Assembly (NCBI GenBank): GCA_037384425.1
Contig: JARROA010000021.1
Location: 1 to 64,000, forward strand
Origin: Thiodiazotropha sp037384425
Lineage (GTDB): Bacteria > Pseudomonadota > Gammaproteobacteria > Chromatiales > Chromatiaceae
Direction: 5' to 3'
DNA length: 64,000 nt
Part shown: piece by piece, positions 45,800-54,929 of the stretch
Position numbering within the stretch: position 1 is the stretch's first letter
How the letters are laid out: every line of letters begins with the position of its first letter
Notes under the pieces: model-generated
Databases searched by the model: none
The model's input: the letters and a program-made list of their open reading frames with translations, nothing else
What the model was told of the DNA's origin: nothing
Position numbers and translations under genes: made by a program

Positions 45800-45830
45800 A
45801 ACAAAGGCGGACCAACGGTCCGCCTTTGTT
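45800..45830. terminator. Bidirectional terminator between ssb and the sulfur-globule gene
   Basis: Fourteen-pair stem AACAAAGGCGGACC (45800-45813) with GGTCCGCCTTTGTT (45817-45830), three-base loop. It serves ssb rightwards and the leftward sulfur-globule-type gene. Confidence 0.88.
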
Positions 45831-45878
45831 CTGCATGTGCCCACTCGTGTGGACACTCAAGCGATCACGTCAGCGTGA

Positions 45879-46211
45879 TTACTTGGTCTCGGCAGCAGGA
45901 GCCTGAGGAGCAACAGGAGCGCCGTAAGGAGCAGCCGGAGCACCATAAGGGGCGCCATAGGGAGCGCCGTAAGGAGCGTAACCGTAGTAAGGACGGTTGT
46001 AGTAGTTGTTGTAACCACGACCGTAACCGTTGCCGGCGCCGCGGGCGTTGCCGCTCATGTTGAAAGAAAAGTCGCCGGAACCATCGCCGTTACCGAACCA
46101 GTCGTTGTTGTTGCCCCAGCCGTTGTTCCAGGGATTGCCCCACCAGGCGGAAGCGGAAGCGGAAGCTGCGATCAGGGCGGCAGCGGCGGCGATTTTCACG
46201 ATTTTGGACAT
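45879..46211 (-). CDS. Sulfur-globule-type envelope protein
   Basis: A 110-residue exported protein. The signal peptide is residues 1-22 (cleavage near ASA-WW). The mature part begins WWGNPWNNGWGNNN, continues with a GDFSFNMSGNARGAGNGYGR segment, then YNNYYNRPYYGY and repeats of PYGA/PVAP. This glycine, asparagine, tyrosine and proline-rich layout, and the FNMSGNAR-type block, resemble the Sgp proteins that coat periplasmic sulfur globules in Allochromatium and related bacteria. It has no cysteine. It lies alone behind an AT-rich promoter region, as expected for a highly expressed structural protein. Other small Gly/Tyr-rich envelope proteins are an alternative. Confidence 0.75.
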   Translation of the reverse strand: MSKIVKIAAAAALIAASASASAWWGNPWNNGWGNNNDWFGNGDGSGDFSFNMSGNARGAGNGYGRGYNNYYNRPYYGYAPYGAPYGAPYGAPAAPYGAPVAPQAPAAETK

Positions 46212-46277
46212 GATTTGTTCCTCGAAGTCTTGAATGGAGATTTTATAAAGTTGTTACTGCTCACTTCATGGAGCAAA

Positions 46278-46306
46278 AGAATATTAGTAATTGCTAAAAT
46301 TATCAA
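46278..46306 (-). promoter_or_regulatory. Promoter of the sulfur-globule-type gene
   Basis: Read leftwards, TTGATA (46306-46301) and TATTCT (46283-46278), 17 apart, about 70 bases before the gene, in a strongly AT-rich stretch (46230-46350). GAGGAA is the ribosome-binding site. Confidence 0.5.
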
Positions 46307-46385
46307 AATATAAATATTAATTGATTCGTAATATCAATAGATATTATCTATGGAGCATATCCTGATAGGTGGGGACGCGGTTCCG

Positions 46386-47582
46386 CTATCCCTGCCGACC
46401 GTCTATCCGGGGTGTGACCAACAGTTTCAGATAATAGATAACGAACAGCAGGTAGCTCAGTGCCCAGCCGGTGCCGGAGAGCATGATCCAGTGGACATAG
46501 CCCTCCGCGTGGAACACAGGTCCGAATACCCGCGCCATCACTGCCAGATTGAGCAGAACGAAGCTGAGGGCGATGGCGCGAGGCGGGTTGATATCGCGAC
46601 CGGTATGGCCCAGGGAGACACGTGCCATCATGCCGAAGGTGAGTACGCCGATGGCGCCGGCGGTGAGGGCGTGGATCGCCAGATTGTCCGGAAAAAGACC
46701 CAGAACCGAGAGGCTCTTGAGCAGAAAACCGGTGACCAGCCAGATCAGGCCTGTGAACAGCACCCAGAGAATAGGGCGGCGCCAGATCCCTGGGTGATGC
46801 CAGTCGACGAGACGCCAGAACTGGCCGACGGCGACTGCGAGCGCCATCAGAGCCAGCAGCCATGGCACTGGCCAGAACAGCTGCAACAGTATCCAGAGAC
46901 CGAGTGCCACGAAAGTGAAGCGCTCCCGGTTGGCGCTGAAACGTGGCTTGGCGCCTTCGACCGCCTTCTCGGTGAAGAAGGGTATGACCCGGCCGCTCAC
47001 GATCACGATCAACAGCAGCACCAGGTTGATCATGAGGTCGATCCCCAGACGACCTGTTGCCGACAGACCGAGTGCCTCCAGGTGCACCAGCAGATTGGCC
47101 ATGGCCATGGCCGCCAGCAGGGGCAGGAAGATCCGGTTGATACGGTTTTCCGCCTCCATCAGCGGACGGTAGATGGCGACGAGCAGCAGGGGCAGGAACG
47201 CCAGATCGAGCAGGGCGATACCGGCCGGCGGCATAGCAGGTAAAAACGGGGCGAGGCGGCCCAGCAGCCAGAGCAGTGCCAGTAATGCCAGGGGTGTCCC
47301 GGTCGGCGTGTCGATACCGGTCCAGTTGCGTACCGCGGTGAGCAGGAAGCCGGCGATGATGGCGACGGTGAAGCCGAACAGCATCTCGTGGCTGTGCCAG
47401 CCGATGTGGCCATAGTAGTCGAGCGGGGAGGCGCTTCGCCAGAGACCCAGCCACAGTGTGATCAGGACCAGTCCCGAGATGGCGGCAAGTGAGAAGAAGG
47501 GGCGAAAGCCCAGCGCAAAGGGGACGAAACCCTTGGATGGTCGGGAGGAGCCGGGACGTTCGCCGAGTGGAATCACACCCAT
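46386..47582 (-). CDS. nnrS: NnrS family membrane protein
   Basis: A 398-residue protein with about twelve membrane helices. The start FVPFALGFRPFFSLAA and the block WHSHEMLFGFTVAIIAGFLLTAV are diagnostic of NnrS, a heme- and copper-containing protein linked to denitrification and protection from nitric oxide. Conserved histidines (HSHE, and the later HALTAG) could bind the cofactors. No denitrification gene is nearby in this window. It is transcribed leftwards and seems to stand alone between the sulfur-globule-type gene and lon. Confidence 0.9.
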   Translation of the reverse strand: MGVIPLGERPGSSRPSKGFVPFALGFRPFFSLAAISGLVLITLWLGLWRSASPLDYYGHIGWHSHEMLFGFTVAIIAGFLLTAVRNWTGIDTPTGTPLALLALLWLLGRLAPFLPAMPPAGIALLDLAFLPLLLVAIYRPLMEAENRINRIFLPLLAAMAMANLLVHLEALGLSATGRLGIDLMINLVLLLIVIVSGRVIPFFTEKAVEGAKPRFSANRERFTFVALGLWILLQLFWPVPWLLALMALAVAVGQFWRLVDWHHPGIWRRPILWVLFTGLIWLVTGFLLKSLSVLGLFPDNLAIHALTAGAIGVLTFGMMARVSLGHTGRDINPPRAIALSFVLLNLAVMARVFGPVFHAEGYVHWIMLSGTGWALSYLLFVIYYLKLLVTPRIDGRQG

Positions 47583-47778
47583 GAGGAAAACCTGTTCGAC
47601 ATGACGATTGGGCCAACCCTAATTTCGGCGTGATGAGGTGGCCTTGATGTGTGTCAAAGGAAGCGGGTCGGTTGCGGCAGCTTTTCCCCTGTCAGATCCT
47701 TTCAGTGTGATGGCGCGGCAAGCAGCACCCTACGCCATGATTGGATATGGGGTGCGTTGCCGAATCTGTTGACTGAGG

Positions 47779-50178
47779 CTATTTGCCGCGAAACAGCAGC
47801 GGCGCCACCTCCTCGAAGACCGAAGCGAAGTGGACCTTGATGCCCTTGCGGATATGCTCGGGGACCTCTTCGAAATCGCTGCGGTTGTCCTCCGGCAGGA
47901 TCAGCTCGCGGATGCCGGCGCGGCGTGCCGCGATCACCTTCTCGCGTATGCCGCCCACCGGGAAGACCTGACCCGTCAGCGTCAGCTCGCCGGTCATGGC
48001 GATGTTGCGTACCGGTTTCTTGCGGGCCAGGGAGAGTAGGGCCGAGGCCATGGTGATGCCGGCGGAAGGACCATCCTTTGGTGTCGCGCCCGCCGGCACA
48101 TGGAGGTGAATGAACGCGTTCTTGAAAAAGCTCTGGTCGGCACCGAATTCCTCGGCGTGACTGACGATGTAGCCATAGGCGATCTCCGCCGATTCGCGCA
48201 TGACATCGCCGAGCTGTCCGGTGAGCTTGAAGCCGCGGTTGAACTCGTGGGTGGCCACAGCCTCGATGCTGAGGGTGGCGCCGCCCATGGCGGTCCAGGC
48301 CAGGCCGGTGACCACGCCGGCACCGCTCAGGTTGCGTTCGTCGCGGAAGACCGGGCCGCCCAGGTAGTGCTTGAGATCGTCGACGCTGACCTCGATCGGC
48401 TTCTTCGCCCTTTTTCCCTTCTCCAGGATCTTCACCACCGCCTTGCGCACGATCTTGCCGATCTGTTTCTCCAGCCGTCGCACGCCTGCGTCGCGGGCGT
48501 AACCCTCGATGATCGCCCTCAGTGTGCGGCTGTTGAGCTTGAGATCGCCGCGCTTGAGGCCGGCCCGTTCGAGCTGGCGGGGCAGCAGGTATTTGCGCGC
48601 GATCTGCAGCTTCTCGCTGGCGATGTAGCCCGACAGTGAGATGGTCTCCATGCGGTCGAGCAACGGCCGTGGGATGGTGTCGAGCTGATTGGCGGTGCAG
48701 ATGAAGAGCACCTTGGAGAGGTCGAAGCGCAGGTCGAGATAGTGGTCAAGGAAGTCGCTGTTCTGCTCCGGGTCGAGCACCTCCAGCAGGGCTGAGGCCG
48801 GGTCGCCGTGGTAGGAGGCGCCGATCTTGTCGATCTCGTCGAGCATGATCACCGGGTTCTGGGTGCCGGCGTCCTTCATCGCCTGTAGGAACTTGCCGGG
48901 CATGGCGCCGATGTAGGTGCGGCGATGGCCCTTGATCTCCGCCTCGTCGCGGATGCCGCCCACCGAGAAGCGGTAGAACTTGCGCCCCAGCGCTTCGGCG
49001 ATGGAGTGGCCGATGGAGGTCTTGCCGACCCCGGGCGGACCCACCAGCAGGATGATGGAGCCGGCGATTGCGCCCTTCATGATGCCGAGGGCGAGGAACT
49101 CCAGGATACGCTCCTTCACGTCTTCCAGACCGTAGTGGTCCTTGTTCAGGACCTTGCGCGCATACTGCAGGTCGAGCTTGTCCTCCGAAGTGACGCCCCA
49201 GGGCAGCAGGGTGATCCAGTCGAGATAGTTGCGGGTCACCGAGTACTCGGGAGAGCCCGGCTCCAGTACCGCCAGCTTGTCCATCTCCTCATCGACCCGG
49301 GATTGGGCCTGTTCGGTAAGGGTCAGCTTCTCCAGCCTTTCGCGGAACTTGTCGAGCTCGGCGGTGCGGTCGTCCTTCTCGATGCCCAGTTCCTGCTGGA
49401 TCGCCTTCAGCTGTTCGCGCAGAAAGAACTCCCGCTGCTGCTTCTCCATGCGCTCCTCCACCGTCTTGCGGATGGAGGCCTGGGCCTTGACCAGTTCCAG
49501 CTCCCGATGCAGCAGCTCCAGCACCTTCTCCATGCGCGGCAGCAGCTCGATGGTTTCCAGCACCGTCTGCAATTGGAATTTGTCGGAGGTGGTGAGGCTG
49601 GCGGCGAAGTCGGTCAGGTGGGAGGGATCTTCAGGGCCGAAGCGGTCGAGGAACATGCGCAGCTCTTCCGCATAGAGGGGATTGAGCGGCAGCAGCTCCT
49701 TGATGGTGTTGATGATCGCCACCGCGTAGGGTTTGATCTCCTTGCTGGTGCTGCCGGGTTCAGGCAGGTATTCGATGCGGGCGGTGAAAGGGGTCTCCGC
49801 ATGCACGATCTTTTCGATGCGGAATCGCTGCAGGCACTCTACCAGTACCTGCAAACGCCCCTCGGAACGTTGCACCCGGTGTACGCGGCAGACGGTGCCG
49901 ATCTGTTTGAAGCTGTCGGGACCGGCGCTTTCGGCGGATTCCGCACTCGAGAGCAACACGCCGAGCAGCTGGTGGCTCGATTCGGTGACCGCTTCCATGG
50001 TGCTCTCCCAATGCTCCTGCTCCATCAGCAGGGGTACGGCCTGGCCGGGAAAGAAGGGTCGCGCGGAGACCGGCAACAGGTGGATCAGGGTCGGCAGCAC
50101 CTCGTTGCTGCGGGCCAGGGTGTTGCCGCTGATGACCTCGACGTTCTCTTCTTGGCGTGTCTCTTCTTCCTGCATCAT
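47779..50178 (-). CDS. lon: ATP-dependent protease Lon
   Basis: A 799-residue Lon. The N-terminal substrate domain (about 25-220, LIHLLPVSARPFFPG), a coiled coil (about 220-310), the AAA+ module with Walker A GPPGVGKTS (about 370) and Walker B MLDEIDKIG, and the Ser-Lys protease domain with Ser705 in PKDGPSAG and Lys747 are all present. The N terminus is more divergent from E. coli Lon than the core, so this may be a second Lon type in the genome. It degrades misfolded and regulatory proteins in the cytosol. rsmA follows upstream, 22 bases away on the same strand, which is an unusual pairing. Confidence 0.95.
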   Translation of the reverse strand: MMQEEETRQEENVEVISGNTLARSNEVLPTLIHLLPVSARPFFPGQAVPLLMEQEHWESTMEAVTESSHQLLGVLLSSAESAESAGPDSFKQIGTVCRVHRVQRSEGRLQVLVECLQRFRIEKIVHAETPFTARIEYLPEPGSTSKEIKPYAVAIINTIKELLPLNPLYAEELRMFLDRFGPEDPSHLTDFAASLTTSDKFQLQTVLETIELLPRMEKVLELLHRELELVKAQASIRKTVEERMEKQQREFFLREQLKAIQQELGIEKDDRTAELDKFRERLEKLTLTEQAQSRVDEEMDKLAVLEPGSPEYSVTRNYLDWITLLPWGVTSEDKLDLQYARKVLNKDHYGLEDVKERILEFLALGIMKGAIAGSIILLVGPPGVGKTSIGHSIAEALGRKFYRFSVGGIRDEAEIKGHRRTYIGAMPGKFLQAMKDAGTQNPVIMLDEIDKIGASYHGDPASALLEVLDPEQNSDFLDHYLDLRFDLSKVLFICTANQLDTIPRPLLDRMETISLSGYIASEKLQIARKYLLPRQLERAGLKRGDLKLNSRTLRAIIEGYARDAGVRRLEKQIGKIVRKAVVKILEKGKRAKKPIEVSVDDLKHYLGGPVFRDERNLSGAGVVTGLAWTAMGGATLSIEAVATHEFNRGFKLTGQLGDVMRESAEIAYGYIVSHAEEFGADQSFFKNAFIHLHVPAGATPKDGPSAGITMASALLSLARKKPVRNIAMTGELTLTGQVFPVGGIREKVIAARRAGIRELILPEDNRSDFEEVPEHIRKGIKVHFASVFEEVAPLLFRGK

Positions 50179-50200
50179 CCTCTACCGTCTGTGTTGAGTC

Positions 50201-50989
50201 TCATTGCTGTTTCGAGGCGACGAGGTTGGAGAGGGTGGCGAAATCGGCCACCGAAAGCTGTTCCGGGCGGCCGCCGGGATCAAGACCGGCCGCGATGATG
50301 GTCGCCTCGTCGAGAAGCTGCCTCAAGCTGTTGCGCAGTGTCTTGCGCCGTTGTGAGAAGGCCTGGGCGACGACCCGGCCGAACACCTCCCAATCGTCTA
50401 TACGATATGGGGGCGTTTCCCAGGGTTGCAAGCGCACGAAGGCGGAATCGACTTTAGGCGGCGGGTTGAAGGCCCCGGGGCCGATATGGAATAGAGAGGT
50501 GACCCGGGCCCGCGCCTGCAGCATCACCGTGAGCCGCCCGTAGCTCTTGGAGCCCGGCGCCGCAGCCATGCGCTCCACCACCTCTTTCTGCAGCATGAAG
50601 TGCATGTCCTTGATGTGGGTGGCCTGGTCCAGCAGGTGGAACAGCAGTGGGGTGGAGATGTTGTAGGGCAGATTGCCCACCACCCGCAGCGGGCGGTCGG
50701 GTTCTGCCAGGGTGGTGAAGTCGAACTTCAGCGCATCGGTGCTGTGGATGGTCAGGTCACCCAGCGAGCCGCAACGCTGTGCCAGTGGACCGACCAGGTC
50801 CCGGTCGAGTTCGATGGCGTGCATGCGCCCGACCAGCGGCAGCAGCTCAGTGGTAATGGCGCCCTGGCCGGGGCCGATCTCCACCAGGTTGTCACCCGGC
50901 TGCGGCGCGATGGCCTGGACGATGCGATTGATGATGCCGGGGTCGTGGAGGAAGTTCTGGCCGAATCTTTTCCTGGGACGATGGCTCAA
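50201..50989 (-). CDS. rsmA: 16S rRNA (adenine(1518)-N6/adenine(1519)-N6)-dimethyltransferase
   Basis: A 262-residue KsgA/RsmA that dimethylates the two adenines of the 16S 3' hairpin and checks 30S assembly. Motifs: RKRFGQNFLHD at the N terminus, SAM motif I VEIGPGQGAIT (near 37-47), motif IV NLPYN (near 110), and a basic C-terminal domain with FSQRRKTLRNSL. It is the upstream gene of an rsmA-lon pair read leftwards; the usual pdxA/apaG neighbours are not present. Confidence 0.97.
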   Translation of the reverse strand: MSHRPRKRFGQNFLHDPGIINRIVQAIAPQPGDNLVEIGPGQGAITTELLPLVGRMHAIELDRDLVGPLAQRCGSLGDLTIHSTDALKFDFTTLAEPDRPLRVVGNLPYNISTPLLFHLLDQATHIKDMHFMLQKEVVERMAAAPGSKSYGRLTVMLQARARVTSLFHIGPGAFNPPPKVDSAFVRLQPWETPPYRIDDWEVFGRVVAQAFSQRRKTLRNSLRQLLDEATIIAAGLDPGGRPEQLSVADFATLSNLVASKQQ

Positions 50990-51565
50990 GGGGTTGTCCT
51001 GGTGTTTACGAAGGAATTCACTGGATTATGAAGGAGTGGGTTGGTTATGCCCAGGGGCAGCATTGAGTTCAGGCTCCAGGTCAGAAGAGAGTGGGTCGCT
51101 TGGCTATTCGCGGCAGTTGAAATCACCACTCCAAGAGCCTTATATGCTTCTGCCATAGGATGGTAATCATGACCCGCATGACAGCATTGCAAGGGTGCGA
51201 GTATGTCGCTGTTGTCAGTTGCTCTGGAGGCCGGTCCGGGTGTCTGTGCGTTGCTCGATGTATGCCTCCGCCCTGAGCGGGTCTTTCGTTATCAGATCGT
51301 TGAGGGATACTGCCCGATGTACATGGAACGGTCGGCGGCGCAGAGAGCGGCCATTCCCGGGAAAGTGGAGCAGGAGGTCAAGGAGTACTGCAAGTGCAGC
51401 CGACTCGAGGGCGGATCTCTGTGTGGCCTTGCGATAGCTGCCATGCGGAGCATTTGGTGGCCTCCAGCAGCAGACGCAGCCGGCATGCGATGAACCGTTC
51501 GATGACGGGGTGGGCAAGATGGTCGGCTATCATTTGCCACTTCCCTGTGGCCGACCCTGATGGAA
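50990..51565. other. Gap with one doubtful small reading frame
   Basis: About 575 bases. A rightward frame at 51203-51493 (96 residues) has seven cysteines, including an EYCKC pattern, and AAGGG upstream; it ends close to the large lipoprotein gene read the other way. It has no recognisable family, so I leave it as a possible gene only. The part 50990-51190 should hold the rsmA promoter. Nothing else was recognised. Confidence 0.35.
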
Positions 51566-54112
51566 TCAGGGCAAAGGCGTGACGCTGAATTTGTATTCGT
51601 ATGCGTTTTGAGTGATTGCCTTGTCGCCGAACACGAATGCGGCAGAACCATCATGGGAAAGTTCCACTTTGAATGCGCTATCGAAGGTACCGGAGGGTAA
51701 TGCCAGGTCACTGCCAAGTTGCGGGAAGGGCCCGGCGTCGTTAGACAGGTCGAAGATCGACAGATTCTTGGTGTCATAGCTGAATCGAACGGCGCGAGAT
51801 CCGTCTGGAGTGATCCCGACTCGGTCTAGGCCGTTGTATATCAAACCATCGAGACTGCCAATATAGCTTTGGTTTTCATCGTAAACGTCAAACGTGTGGA
51901 TCAGACGTTTGCCATCATCGCTGATTGCAAGATTGTAGGATGTGAAGTAGGTGTCTGAATCCTGAACCGCGAATTGGGTGAAACTGTCTGTCTTGCTCGA
52001 ATAATAGTGGATGGATCTTGGCGCGGAGATGGTCGGGCTTTCTGCCCACAACATGGCGTTGCGGTTACGCGTACGAATACTGATCGGATTATGTACGCTT
52101 GGGACGGAGAAATTCGTGAATGATGGATATTCCCATACGGTTGGCCATTGATTGGTATCCGCAACCAATATCTGTCCATCATCGAAGCTGTTCACCATTT
52201 CGAATCGCTCGATGTAACAGATTCCTGGGTATGTGCTGGTCGATTTGATTGCCAGAGTATCCGGATCCACATGGACCACCTCGCAGTTCTCGGTGGTTAC
52301 CAGTAATTCTGATCCATCCACGGTAAGTCCGACCGCCAGAGGCTTTTGTACGCTCAGGTCGACAACCGCCCACTGTGTGCCATCAAAGCGAATGCGCTGT
52401 GCGACAAAATCCGTGCCGTAATCGAGGTCCCAAAGCACCGCGAAAAAGGCGTCCCTTTCTGGATCATACTCGATCGATTCGGGACGTCCATGAATTGTCA
52501 CAACCACATCCTGATATTCCGGCGCCGGTTTGACCAATAGCCTTCCCGAAGTGGGTGCAATGCCAAGGTCGTCAACCAGGTGAAAACTGTATTCGCCGGC
52601 AGGAAGAGCGGGGATCTCAATGTTGAGCTCAGTGTCGTCGACGACAGTGAAGTTGGGTATCGTGGCGGCACCGATCTCCATCGATAGTCCCGCCGCCTGC
52701 ATCAGGCCGGATCCTTTGATGGTTATCTGTCTCGGCTGATTTGCGTATAAAACATAAGGGGTGACAAAATCGATCGAAGCTGTGTCAAGGATCAGTTGGA
52801 CTGCAATATCAACATCAGGCACACCTGGATAAGTTGTCGATACGGTGACGGTCGAGTTATAGGTGCCGCTTGCGAGAGTCCGCAATTCCCCAAGGTCAAG
52901 AGAGAGCGTCAATTGATTTTGGCTGCTCGTGTTTCCACTGCCAGGTGAGATCGTGAGCCAGCTTGCGCTACTTGTGGCGGTCCAGTTCAGGTTCTGTACA
53001 GCGTTTGTGGATATGTTTACTGTCTGCTGAGCTTCGCTCGCACTCGATCCAAGGTCGATGTTGAAACTCGTGTTTGCAGGCGCGTCCAGCCTGATGGGGT
53101 CAACAACATAGGTGACGGGGATTGGCACTTCTCCTGTCATGGAACCCACGTTGTATGTGATCACCACTTCTGCACTATAGGTGCCGGCAGTCAGGGCCGA
53201 AGGCGAAACGGACAGTGTTGCGGGCATGCCGGTGCCGGAGGTTGGCGAAATCGATAGCCAGCCGCTTGTATTGGCATAGCGAACAGATGCCGACCAGGAC
53301 GTATCCAGTCCTGATATGTCAATGTTCTTGCTGGCGGGAACGGATCCTTCAACGACATTGAAAGAAAGTGTGCTTGGTGATGCGGCAATCGAGCTGCTGA
53401 CTGTATAAGTGACAGGAACGGTCAAAGACAGTGCCCCTGCTGAGAATACGATACTTGCGTCGTACGTGCCGGCCGTCAAGGCGTTTACTCCCACAGAAAC
53501 GGTATTGGATGAGCCTGAGCCGCTGGCGGGCGAAACCGTCAGCCAGTCAGTAGTCGTTCCCTGATAGGCAATGCTGGCCGACCAGGTGCTGTTACTGGTT
53601 GCATTGTTTAGCGACAGTGTCTGAACTGCAGGCACGTCACCTTCCTGCGCTGTGAAAGCCAAGGCGCTTGGTGAGGAGGACAGGTCGCCAACCGTGTAGG
53701 TGACTTGGACGACATAGGGGCTGCCGGAAATGTGTGTGTCGCAGTATTGATCCTTGCAAGCGACAATGGTGACTTCGTCCGTGTGGGTGCCGGGGGTCAG
53801 CGTCACCGGTGCTTTGGGATAGATAGTGATAGGAACCGGATTCGCAGAGAGGTCATAAGTAACGCTATCGATGGCGTTTTGTGTGAAAAAGACACCGCCA
53901 TAAACGGTCGTGCTGAGATCAGAGACCCTCGCGGTCAATGTCTGTGGGGCGGGGGTAGGTCCGCCTCGGTTCGCGGCAAAACTGATGCTGGATTGCGATA
54001 CGGAAAGAGATTGCGCGCTATCGCCTCCACCGCCACCACCGCCACAGCCGGTCAAAATGAGTCCAAACAACAGGGCCGGAATTACGAGGATGGTTTTCAT
54101 GAGTCTTTTCAT
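51566..54112 (-). CDS. Large lipoprotein with BACON-like beta-sandwich repeats
   Basis: An 848-residue lipoprotein: signal with lipobox LTGC then a run of glycines. About four BACON-like domains of 90-105 residues follow (residues about 35-420), each with a WLTVSP/WLSISP/WLTISP-type motif and a LTAGTYDASI-type strand. An IPT/TIG-like domain comes next (about 435-520) and a beta-propeller-like C-terminal region (about 520-848). Such modules bind carbohydrates, mucins or other surface polymers, so an outer-membrane or surface role is likely. I choose ATG 54112; ATG 54100 is possible. Codon use looks less GC-rich than housekeeping genes, suggesting an accessory gene. Confidence 0.8.
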   Translation of the reverse strand: MKRLMKTILVIPALLFGLILTGCGGGGGGGDSAQSLSVSQSSISFAANRGGPTPAPQTLTARVSDLSTTVYGGVFFTQNAIDSVTYDLSANPVPITIYPKAPVTLTPGTHTDEVTIVACKDQYCDTHISGSPYVVQVTYTVGDLSSSPSALAFTAQEGDVPAVQTLSLNNATSNSTWSASIAYQGTTTDWLTVSPASGSGSSNTVSVGVNALTAGTYDASIVFSAGALSLTVPVTYTVSSSIAASPSTLSFNVVEGSVPASKNIDISGLDTSWSASVRYANTSGWLSISPTSGTGMPATLSVSPSALTAGTYSAEVVITYNVGSMTGEVPIPVTYVVDPIRLDAPANTSFNIDLGSSASEAQQTVNISTNAVQNLNWTATSSASWLTISPGSGNTSSQNQLTLSLDLGELRTLASGTYNSTVTVSTTYPGVPDVDIAVQLILDTASIDFVTPYVLYANQPRQITIKGSGLMQAAGLSMEIGAATIPNFTVVDDTELNIEIPALPAGEYSFHLVDDLGIAPTSGRLLVKPAPEYQDVVVTIHGRPESIEYDPERDAFFAVLWDLDYGTDFVAQRIRFDGTQWAVVDLSVQKPLAVGLTVDGSELLVTTENCEVVHVDPDTLAIKSTSTYPGICYIERFEMVNSFDDGQILVADTNQWPTVWEYPSFTNFSVPSVHNPISIRTRNRNAMLWAESPTISAPRSIHYYSSKTDSFTQFAVQDSDTYFTSYNLAISDDGKRLIHTFDVYDENQSYIGSLDGLIYNGLDRVGITPDGSRAVRFSYDTKNLSIFDLSNDAGPFPQLGSDLALPSGTFDSAFKVELSHDGSAAFVFGDKAITQNAYEYKFSVTPLP

Positions 54113-54841
54113 TAGCTGACTTGCTCGAGGATAGGGCGATGGCGGGCAAGCGCAGTCCTGATGCATCGTCTGCACGTAATGTGGACTCAGGTGTCGGGTT
54201 GGAGGTGTTGCCGAAGGAAATAGTGTAAATCCAACAGTCTACTGCGATTGCCTTTAGGTTGTGGTTCCCTGGCTCCCTGTCTTTTGATTTCCTTAATAAA
54301 GCGAAAAATCGAATGATGCTGGATAATATCCATGCATATCACCAGCGTCAAGCCAAAGCGGCGAAGGGTTGAGGTGCTGTGGGTGCGTTGATGGTCAGGG
54401 TCAAATGAGGTTGTGTATGTCGTCAGCAGCAGTCGACGGCTCGCTGTCATGATCGGTGGCAGCCACAGCGTGGCACTGGCGGGAGGATCGCTGCCCGAAT
54501 CCCATTATCACCCTGACGCACACCGAAAAGCGGTTGTGATGACACGGACTCTGTAGCTGGATCATGATCCTGTTTTCAGTCAAAGACCGTCAGCGTCCCT
54601 GGATTGGCTTCCCGCCCGGTTACAGTGAGCCAAGCCCTGGTTGAATTTGCCCAGCATGGCCAGGACCTGCCTTCATGTGCCGTCTATTATACGGCCGCAA
54701 ATGGTTACATAGCCGAGCGGTGCGGCATGTGATATGGCCTAATGAAAATGCGGGAAGGTACGAATATGGTGAATCGATCGACTTTGCATCAAGCACCTGT
54801 TTGATATTCATGTGGTCACTCCGTGGGGTTTATCACTGAAC
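54113..54841. other. Long divergent intergenic region
   Basis: About 730 bases between the BACON lipoprotein gene and yfdX. Several short leftward frames (54187-54450, 54401-54583, 54620-54811) have no ribosome-binding site or family resemblance and I do not call them. The region holds a good leftward promoter (54323-54351) and a small dyad GCCGTCTATTATACGGC near 54680-54696. Confidence 0.45.
54323..54351 (-). promoter_or_regulatory. Sigma-70 promoter read leftwards
   Basis: TTGACG (54351-54346) and TATTAT (54328-54323), 17 apart on the minus strand. It would give a leader of about 200 bases for the BACON lipoprotein gene, or serve an unseen short transcript. Confidence 0.6.
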
Positions 54842-54857
54842 TGGCAATGTTTTTGCA
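54842..54857 (+). promoter_or_regulatory. Sigma-54 (-24/-12) promoter ahead of yfdX
   Basis: TGGCAATGTTTTTGCA has the GG and GC doublets exactly ten bases apart, as required by RpoN. It lies about 72 bases before the yfdX start; transcription would begin near 54868. No enhancer-binding protein gene is adjacent. The nearby TTGACA (54864-54869) has no -10 partner at the right distance. Confidence 0.6.
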
Positions 54858-54929
54858 AATCAGTTGACAGCCGTTCCAGTTAGGGATGAGCACGAATCAC
54901 TTCCAGACAACTGGTAAAGGAGTTCGAAG

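Noticed and set aside
46348..47616. 422-residue leftward frame over nnrS in another frame
   Set aside because: Arginine/proline/histidine-rich out-of-frame translation of nnrS without motifs.
54187..54811. Three short leftward frames between the BACON lipoprotein gene and yfdX
   Set aside because: No ribosome-binding sites or recognisable motifs; composition does not look coding.
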